Origin: Candidatus Blautia stercorigallinarum
GTDB taxonomy: Bacteria > Bacillota > Clostridia > Lachnospirales > Lachnospiraceae
DNA length: 64,000 nucleotides
Assembly: GCA_019112785.1 (NCBI GenBank)
Contig: DXIQ01000027.1
Coordinates: 1 to 64,000, forward strand
Reading direction: 5' to 3'
Shown: positions 58,457 through 64,000 of the stretch, one piece after another
Layout: the number at the start of each line of letters is the position of its first letter
How positions within the stretch are numbered: the first letter of the stretch is position 1
Translations under genes and position numbers: made by a program
Notes under the pieces: generated by a model
What the model saw: only the letters and a program-made list of their open reading frames with translations
Databases searched by the model: none
Told to the model about the DNA's origin: nothing

Positions 58457-59248
58457 TTATGATCTTCTGAAAATATGGGACAGTCTTTTCATAACCCCTG
58501 TTTTTGCCTGGAAATCCATAAGAGGCACCGCCTCTCCGGAAATCCTCCGGCAGATATTTTCAAAAGCCTGCCCGGAAGGAGAATTTTTTCCGCAGAGAGG
58601 TTCTCCCTGATTGGTAGCAACTACTACTGCTTCATCATCAGGAATGGCTCCCAGAAGATCTACAGCCAGGATCTCTGTCACATCTTCTACAGACATCATC
58701 TCTCCCCGTTTTACCATATCCATACGCAGCCGGTTAATGATCAGCTGGATCTTAGGCATCTCATTTGCCTGTAGAAGGCCGATGATCCGGTCCGCGTCAC
58801 GGATAGCAGAGACTTCCGGAGTCGTCACTACAATAGCGCTGTTTGCCCCGGCAATGGCGTTTTTAAATCCCTGCTCAATGCCTGCCGGGCAGTCCAGCAG
58901 TATATAATCAAATTCTTCCGCCAGATCCTGGGTAAGTTTTACCATCTGTTCTGGTGAAATCGCTGTTTTATCCTTAGTCTGGGCCGAAGGCAGGAGATAC
59001 AGGGTGTCGCACTGCTTGTCCCTGATCAGAGCCTGCTTCATCCGGCAGCTTCCCTCGATCACATCGATCAGATTATAGACGATCCGATTTTCCAGTCCCA
59101 GGACCACATCCAGATTTCTAAGCCCGATGTCAGTATCTACCACGACCACCTTTTTATTCATCCTGGCAAGTCCAAGTCCCAGATTCGCTGTTACCGTGGT
59201 TTTTCCCACTCCGCCCTTTCCGGACGTTACTACAATAATCTCGCTCAT
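58457..59248 (-). CDS. minD: Septum site-determining ATPase MinD
   Basis: 263 aa. Deviant Walker A K-G-G-V-G-K-T-T near residue 10, V-V-D-T-D-I-G-L-R-N-L-D near residue 36, D-C-P-A-G-I-E near residue 119 and a C-terminal amphipathic tail (V-M-K-R-L-S-H-I-F-R-R) for membrane binding. It positions division-site inhibitor MinC; no minC is seen in the window, so it lies elsewhere or is missing. Confidence 0.96.
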   Translation of the reverse strand: MSEIIVVTSGKGGVGKTTVTANLGLGLARMNKKVVVVDTDIGLRNLDVVLGLENRIVYNLIDVIEGSCRMKQALIRDKQCDTLYLLPSAQTKDKTAISPEQMVKLTQDLAEEFDYILLDCPAGIEQGFKNAIAGANSAIVVTTPEVSAIRDADRIIGLLQANEMPKIQLIINRLRMDMVKRGEMMSVEDVTEILAVDLLGAIPDDEAVVVATNQGEPLCGKNSPSGQAFENICRRISGEAVPLMDFQAKTGVMKRLSHIFRRS

Positions 59249-59337
59249 AACTTTTCCTCCTGATATTTTCCTTTATGTATCTCAGGTATCTTCCGGGACT
59301 GCCTTTGTCAGATGGCCTGCAGAGGCAGTCTCTTCCA

Positions 59338-62235
59338 TTAATCTGTCTGTTCAGTGGTTATATTATCTGTATTTGCTGTACCGGTAACGATTGCCGATTC
59401 ATCTTCCAGATCGTACATATAGCTGAAAATATCTTTTGCAACAGAGATCGCATTTCCAGAGGTATAACCATTGGTAATGCGGACTGCCATGGCTACTTCA
59501 GGATCGTCATAAGGGGCGAATCCGATGAAAAGTCCATGAGAGGGCCGGGAATAGTCTTCCTGGGCAGTACCGGTCTTACCGGCTACGGCCACATCCAGGG
59601 AACTTAATGTGGCGTTTCTGGTAGCCACGCCCCGCATGCCTTCCTGAACAGTGGTCCAGGTACTGTCTGCAACATCCATATCACCTTTTACTTCCGGTGA
59701 ATAGTCTTCCAGAACATTTCCGTCTGCATCAGTGACTTTATCAAAAAGGGTCAGATCATAGCTGGTCCCCCGGCTCGCAATAGTTGTTACGTATCTGGCA
59801 AGCTGAGATGTGGTATAGTTGGCGTCACTCTGTCCGATAGAAGAGCGGACAACGTCTTTTGTCGCCATCTCAGGTGTTGCCTCCTCGATCTCCAGGCCTG
59901 TCTTTTCATTCAGGCGGAACATCTCTGTATATTTTGTCAGCTTCTCCATGCCAAGAGAATCAGAGAACTGGCCGTTGGAATCGGTTCCCAGGTCATAGGC
60001 CACCTGTCCGAAGAAATCATTACAGGAATTGGCGATACCGCTGATAACATTCATATATCCGTGGCCGTAACGATTGGCACAGGCTACAAAATCCGAAGAA
60101 TTAGGGAAGCGGAAGGCGCCGTCGCAGACCACGCCGTAATTGCTGGTAACGATTCCTTCTTCTATACCTGCCACTGCGGTAACAATCTTGAAAGTAGAGC
60201 CCGGAGCCCTTCTTTCCTGGGTGGCTTTATTGTACATCGGACTGGAAAGATCTTCCTGAAGATGATTAAAATAGTCGGTGTCCAGATTATTTGCCAGACG
60301 GTTATTGTCATATCCGGGATAAGTAACACAAGCCAGAGTCTCCCCTGTCCGGGGATCTGTAATAACTACAGAACCGGAACATGGGTCCAGAGCAAGCTGT
60401 GCCGGCGTGATCTCCAGGTTGCTGATCTTCTGGATCATAAAATCATAGGCCCGCATAGATCCGGAAGCCAGTGCATTGTAAGTGGCGTCGTCCTGTTCCA
60501 GAATCCCCTGGTCATACAGGAGCATACACAGCTGGGTACCGGAAATAATATCGGACTGAAGCATGTACTTGTAAATGATCTTGGAAAATCCATCATCATC
60601 ACTTAAAGACTCTGTAAGGTATTGGGACAGAGCCGTATATACCTCTGAAGAATCCAGATATTCCCCATCCGCGGAAAATCTGGAAATATCGATCCAGTTT
60701 TCTCCTGCCGCATAGGTGAGAAATTCCTTCATGCTGATGGTCCGCTTCTGCCATGCCTGATACACGGAATCCGATGTATCAATGGCTCCTTCAGACAGGA
60801 TCCCTGTCTCCTGGATCAGGAAATCATCTACGATATAATCCTGATATTCCTGCATCTCTTCTGAAAGATCCTGGAAAGCAGTGGGATTTTCACTGGTCAG
60901 TTCGGAAGTGATCTCGCTAAATACCTGGGACTGACGCTGCTGGAACAGGCTGTATACGGTCTGCTCCAATGGGGTAGCGTCCTCCTGGGAAAACTGATCA
61001 ATATCCAGTACGCCGTTTTCAATCAGGGCGTAATAAACATCATAGATCGGGGTTTTGATATCTGCTGTATCCATCCCTTCCTGATAGTCAAAGGTTTTTG
61101 CATTGATGATATTCTCTACCAGGATACCGGCGATCTTCTGTTCCAGGATATTATAGGCTGCTTCCTGAAGATCTTTGTCGATGGACAGATACACATCATT
61201 TCCCGCTACCGGATCCACCTTAGAATCTTCATCAACATCCAGGATCTTGCCCAGACGATCTACCAGTACGTCCTCTGAACCGTCTTTTCCCTGAAGCTCT
61301 GTCTCCATGATCTGTTCAATACCTGCTTTTCCCACAATAGCATCTGTGGTATAATCATCTCTTTCTTTTTTCAGGGCCTCCAGTTCTTCCGCGGAGGCCT
61401 TCCCTGTATAGCCGATCAGATTCGCAAAATATTCAGCATCATCATAAACCCGGATAGAATCTTCCGCGACATCTACTCCCTGAAGGGTATCTTTTAATTC
61501 CATGATCTCCGCCACGGTCTCTTCACTGACGTTGGTGGCAATGGTCACCGGGATATATTTCTGATAGCTGTTTGTAGACAGGATATAACGGATCTTAATG
61601 ATCTGAAGGGTCTCTTCCGGGGTAAAGGACTCCGGAAGTTCATGATCCGAAAGTTCTTTGGCCGTGTAAGGATTCTTATTGTTTACAAGACCAAACCTGT
61701 CCTCGCTGCACATATAATCCATCATTTCCTGGGCGGTAGCATTGATCTGCTTATCCTTCAGATTATCGATCTCCGCCTCTCCGTATACATCCGCCTTAAA
61801 ACGGTTCAGAGTAAAACCGCTGGCGGTAAAGGTATATTCTCCATTGCTGTCAAGGTCGATATAAAAACTGATATCTGTACTTTCTCCATGTTCCTGGAGG
61901 ATTTTGAGAAGCTCGTAAGCAACATGGTTCAGGGTAAGGTTCTGTTCCCTGGTACTGTCGTATGTGCCGTTGTCCTCCAGTGTTATAGAATAGGAAAGCT
62001 CATTATAGGCCAGAAGCTGTCCGTTTCTGTCCCGGATATTCCCTCTTGTGCTCTTGATGGTCCTTTCCCTGGTAATACTCAGATTAAAATTATCCGCATA
62101 TTCCTGGCCATGTATGATCTGAAGAGAAAATAATCTCTGGAGAAGAACGAAAAAAAGCACGCTGAAAAAAAGTATCAGCACGGTGGTCCTTCTAAAGCCT
62201 ATTCGTTTGATGATTTTTTTTATTTTCTTAACCAA
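59338..62235 (-). CDS. Penicillin-binding protein 2 (elongation transpeptidase), long form
   Basis: 965 aa, against about 630 in E. coli. One membrane helix near residues 15-35, a pedestal domain, then a transpeptidase domain with Ser in P-G-S-T-F-K near residue 680, S-C-N near residue 735 and K-T-G-T-A near residue 888. An extra region of about 250 residues (roughly 370-620), acidic and helix-rich, lies between the pedestal and the catalytic domain; I know of such long forms in Lachnospiraceae but not its role. It cross-links lateral-wall peptidoglycan with RodA. Overlaps mreD by 16 nt; an 89-bp gap to minD holds nothing recognisable. Confidence 0.92.
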   Translation of the reverse strand: MVKKIKKIIKRIGFRRTTVLILFFSVLFFVLLQRLFSLQIIHGQEYADNFNLSITRERTIKSTRGNIRDRNGQLLAYNELSYSITLEDNGTYDSTREQNLTLNHVAYELLKILQEHGESTDISFYIDLDSNGEYTFTASGFTLNRFKADVYGEAEIDNLKDKQINATAQEMMDYMCSEDRFGLVNNKNPYTAKELSDHELPESFTPEETLQIIKIRYILSTNSYQKYIPVTIATNVSEETVAEIMELKDTLQGVDVAEDSIRVYDDAEYFANLIGYTGKASAEELEALKKERDDYTTDAIVGKAGIEQIMETELQGKDGSEDVLVDRLGKILDVDEDSKVDPVAGNDVYLSIDKDLQEAAYNILEQKIAGILVENIINAKTFDYQEGMDTADIKTPIYDVYYALIENGVLDIDQFSQEDATPLEQTVYSLFQQRQSQVFSEITSELTSENPTAFQDLSEEMQEYQDYIVDDFLIQETGILSEGAIDTSDSVYQAWQKRTISMKEFLTYAAGENWIDISRFSADGEYLDSSEVYTALSQYLTESLSDDDGFSKIIYKYMLQSDIISGTQLCMLLYDQGILEQDDATYNALASGSMRAYDFMIQKISNLEITPAQLALDPCSGSVVITDPRTGETLACVTYPGYDNNRLANNLDTDYFNHLQEDLSSPMYNKATQERRAPGSTFKIVTAVAGIEEGIVTSNYGVVCDGAFRFPNSSDFVACANRYGHGYMNVISGIANSCNDFFGQVAYDLGTDSNGQFSDSLGMEKLTKYTEMFRLNEKTGLEIEEATPEMATKDVVRSSIGQSDANYTTSQLARYVTTIASRGTSYDLTLFDKVTDADGNVLEDYSPEVKGDMDVADSTWTTVQEGMRGVATRNATLSSLDVAVAGKTGTAQEDYSRPSHGLFIGFAPYDDPEVAMAVRITNGYTSGNAISVAKDIFSYMYDLEDESAIVTGTANTDNITTEQTD

Positions 62236-62753
62236 AAGGAATCTCTCTCTTTCATTTCCAGTTCTGTAAGTTTCTTGTTCAGGATAAAAAGCAGTTTATA
62301 CAGTACTACTGTGATCAGCACCGTATAGATTGCCTCTGGAATAATAATTCTCCGGATATAAAAAAGTATGTCTGTCCTGCCCCTGAGAAGGAACTGAAAT
62401 CCGTAAACAGCCAGACCATAAATCACATCTCCCACTGCCACTAAAAACATAGGCACCCGGATCTCCTCATCATAAAAAATCTTGGTGCAGCATCCGGCTC
62501 CGTAACCGATGCACAGATAGATCAGGGCATAGAAGCCCAGGAGATTTCCGTAAAAGATATCTTTCAGTATCCCGCAGAGAAATCCGGTCCAGATACCTGT
62601 GACCTTTCCCTGCATAAAACCGAAAGAAATGGTGGCGATCAGCAGCAGATTCGGAACGATGGATCCGATAGCCAGTCCCTGGAAAACCGTAGTCTGCAGG
62701 ATAAAGCAGACCAGAATGGCCAGGATATAGAACAGTTTTCTTCTGATCCTCAT
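62220..62753 (-). CDS. mreD: Rod shape-determining protein MreD
   Basis: 177 aa, five or six membrane helices, typical size. L-P-N-L-L-L-I and G-F-x-x-G-x-x-x-D near residue 55-65 (G-F-L-C-G-I-L-K-D) match the MreD motif. Membrane component of the elongasome. Abuts mreC directly. Confidence 0.9.
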   Translation of the reverse strand: MRIRRKLFYILAILVCFILQTTVFQGLAIGSIVPNLLLIATISFGFMQGKVTGIWTGFLCGILKDIFYGNLLGFYALIYLCIGYGAGCCTKIFYDEEIRVPMFLVAVGDVIYGLAVYGFQFLLRGRTDILFYIRRIIIPEAIYTVLITVVLYKLLFILNKKLTELEMKERDSFWLRK

Positions 62754-63611
62754 TTATGAATCCCCTTTCTGCTGTTTCAGTTCTTTGATCACCAGGACTT
62801 CACGGATATGTTCAAAATCCACCACCGGAGTAAGAGTTCCGGTCTTTGTCAGATTATTGGGATCCTCCTGGATCTCGCTGACATAACCGATGAGGATCCC
62901 CGGAAGGAACTTCTCGCTGACATCAGAGGTCACGATCTTTTCACCCTCCTGGATCTTGTCATCATTATCTTTCAGATGGATAAACTGAAGTTTTCCTTCA
63001 TTGATCAGCCGCAGGTCGCCAGATACGATACACCGGTCTGAAGTGCTCATGGTCATGGCGCTGACATTGCTGGAATCATCAATGATAGATCTGACCGTGG
63101 CCCAGCTTTTTCCCACTTCCGTAACGATCCCTACCAGGCCGCCTTCCGTGATCACATTACAGTCTACCTGTATCCCGTCATCGGTTCCCCTGTTTATGGT
63201 AAAAGTGGAAAACCAGTTTTCATCATCCATCGCGATGACCTGAGCCGCTACCTTGTCGTACTCACTGTACTGCTGATCCAGGTCATAAAGCTGCTCCAGC
63301 CGGTCCAGCTCATCCAGATCCTGTGTAAGCTGGCTGTTCTGGGCGGTAAGCTCGTCTACCTTGTCCTGGAGCTGCTGATTTTCTTCTACCAGCTTCTGTT
63401 TGCTCTGCAGGCCCGCGGTAGCGCCGTCCAGCACTGTGCCGATACTGTTGATCCCTTTCTGGAACGGGATCACGGCATAGCCTACGATATTCTTTACAGG
63501 TCCCGCAGGAAGCTTCACCGCAGCCGCCAGAGCCATGAGACTCAGGCAGACCAGGATCATAATGATCAGAATATGTTTGCTTTTTATCACCCAGTTAAAT
63601 TTTTTCTTCAT
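62754..63611 (-). CDS. mreC: Rod shape-determining protein MreC
   Basis: 285 aa. A short cytoplasmic start, one membrane helix at residues 12-33, a coiled coil at about 65-110 (Q-L-Q-D-K-V-D-E-L-T-A-Q) and an MreC beta domain (G-L-V-G-I-V-T-E-V-G near residue 154, S-V/I-D-D-S-S-N near residue 172). It links MreB to PBP2 outside the membrane. Starts 28 nt after the actin-homologue stop. Confidence 0.93.
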   Translation of the reverse strand: MKKKFNWVIKSKHILIIMILVCLSLMALAAAVKLPAGPVKNIVGYAVIPFQKGINSIGTVLDGATAGLQSKQKLVEENQQLQDKVDELTAQNSQLTQDLDELDRLEQLYDLDQQYSEYDKVAAQVIAMDDENWFSTFTINRGTDDGIQVDCNVITEGGLVGIVTEVGKSWATVRSIIDDSSNVSAMTMSTSDRCIVSGDLRLINEGKLQFIHLKDNDDKIQEGEKIVTSDVSEKFLPGILIGYVSEIQEDPNNLTKTGTLTPVVDFEHIREVLVIKELKQQKGDS

Positions 63612-63638
63612 TCTCTCAAAACCTCAGCTTTTTCCTTG

Positions 63639-64000
63639 TTATCTCACCCATTTTTGCAGAGTGCGGTTTCCCATGATCTCTTTCAGACCCTCTACGGTAC
63701 AGAACTCATAATAGTCCGACACCCGTATCTTTTTCCCGGTCTCCTGTCTAAGGAACCATTCCATACCCGGTATCCGACTGGTGCCTCCGGCCACAAAAAT
63801 CCCCTGCTCCTCAATACTGTTCCGTATCTGGGGAGGGATCCTTTCAAGAAAGAACAGGATCTCATCACAGATATTCCTGATAGGCCCTTTGATGGTTTCA
63901 TATATCAGATCAGAAGGGACTACCTGTTCTCTGGGAAGACCGCTGAGACTGTCTACGCCTATGATCTTTCTGGCTTCCATAGGGTCTTCTTTCAGATAAG
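63639..64000 (-). CDS. MreB/Mbl actin homologue, C-terminal part
   Basis: Partial at the window edge; the open frame continues from 63980 to 64000 without a stop (Y-L-K-E-D-P before the Met). The visible 120 residues contain the D-S-L-S-G-L-P loop near the start, I-F-V-A-G-G-T-S-R-I-P-G-M (phosphate 2 and adenosine motifs) and the C-terminal end of MreB. It polymerises under the membrane and guides wall synthesis. Its gene heads the visible mre cluster. Whether MreB or Mbl cannot be settled from this part. Confidence 0.88.
   Translation of the reverse strand, partial: YLKEDPMEARKIIGVDSLSGLPREQVVPSDLIYETIKGPIRNICDEILFFLERIPPQIRNSIEEQGIFVAGGTSRIPGMEWFLRQETGKKIRVSDYYEFCTVEGLKEIMGNRTLQKWVR

Noticed and set aside
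1-64000. CRISPR array, tRNA or rRNA genes, prophage or insertion sequence
   Set aside because: No spaced direct repeats, cloverleaf, rRNA-like stretch, phage structural gene or transposase was seen; the only recombinase looks like a chromosome resolvase.

Overview
The window looks like chromosome of a gut-type Clostridia, most likely Lachnospiraceae. The case rests on SepF, YlmH, a MinD/MinE pair beside RodA, MreB-MreC-MreD and a very long PBP2, an AgrA/AgrC-like pair, 4Fe-4S aldo/keto reductases, a PucR regulator and strong AGGAGG ribosome sites. No rRNA, tRNA or CRISPR array was seen. The family assignment is inferred from gene content only.

Layout. 0-17 kb is mixed metabolism and regulation: a lipoprotein, a LytTR two-component pair with a frameshifted kinase, an iron-sulfur flavoprotein behind a foldable leader, a site-2 protease, a siroheme reductase, an AAA/PD-(D/E)XK protein, glycogen debranching enzyme, rubrerythrin, and two ferredoxin-like aldo/keto reductases (one frameshifted) that share MerR-type 19-bp-spacer promoters. 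15.6-17.6 kb holds two glycosyltransferases, followed by a 156-bp near-perfect palindrome. 17.8-24.4 kb holds LysR, a glutamine-amidotransferase-fold hydrolase, a PucR regulator and a divergent three-gene operon (unknown protein, GcvT-like protein, SDR).

24.5-37.8 kb is one tightly overlapping surface-polysaccharide operon: ABC exporter, undecaprenyl-phosphate sugar transferase, two large HAD-domain proteins, a DRE-TIM aldolase, a KdsC-like phosphatase, a GT-B-like transferase, two hexapeptide acyltransferases and a KdsB-like CMP-sugar synthetase. This looks like a Kdo-type 3-deoxy-ulosonate pathway in a Gram-positive. An IbrA/IbrB-like pair follows, then an AraC regulator diverging from a GH31 glycosidase, and then a TRAP transporter collapsed by an internal deletion.

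At about 44.7-45.8 kb a XerS-like tyrosine recombinase has a dif-like inverted repeat directly upstream. Genes to the left run mainly on the + strand and nearly all genes to the right on the - strand, so this may be the replication terminus. 46-64 kb is housekeeping on the - strand: Dtd, (TtcA on +), a cytidylate-kinase-like protein, the yggS-sepF-ylmH-aroB-lspA-rluD run, and the mreB-mreC-mreD-pbp2-minD-minE-rodA-mgsA elongation/division cluster ending in a S11 peptidase homologue that has lost its catalytic residues.

Several genes carry what look like single-base deletions in short homopolymers (1.8, 12.28 and probably 16.8 kb). These could be real mutations or assembly indels and should be checked against reads first.
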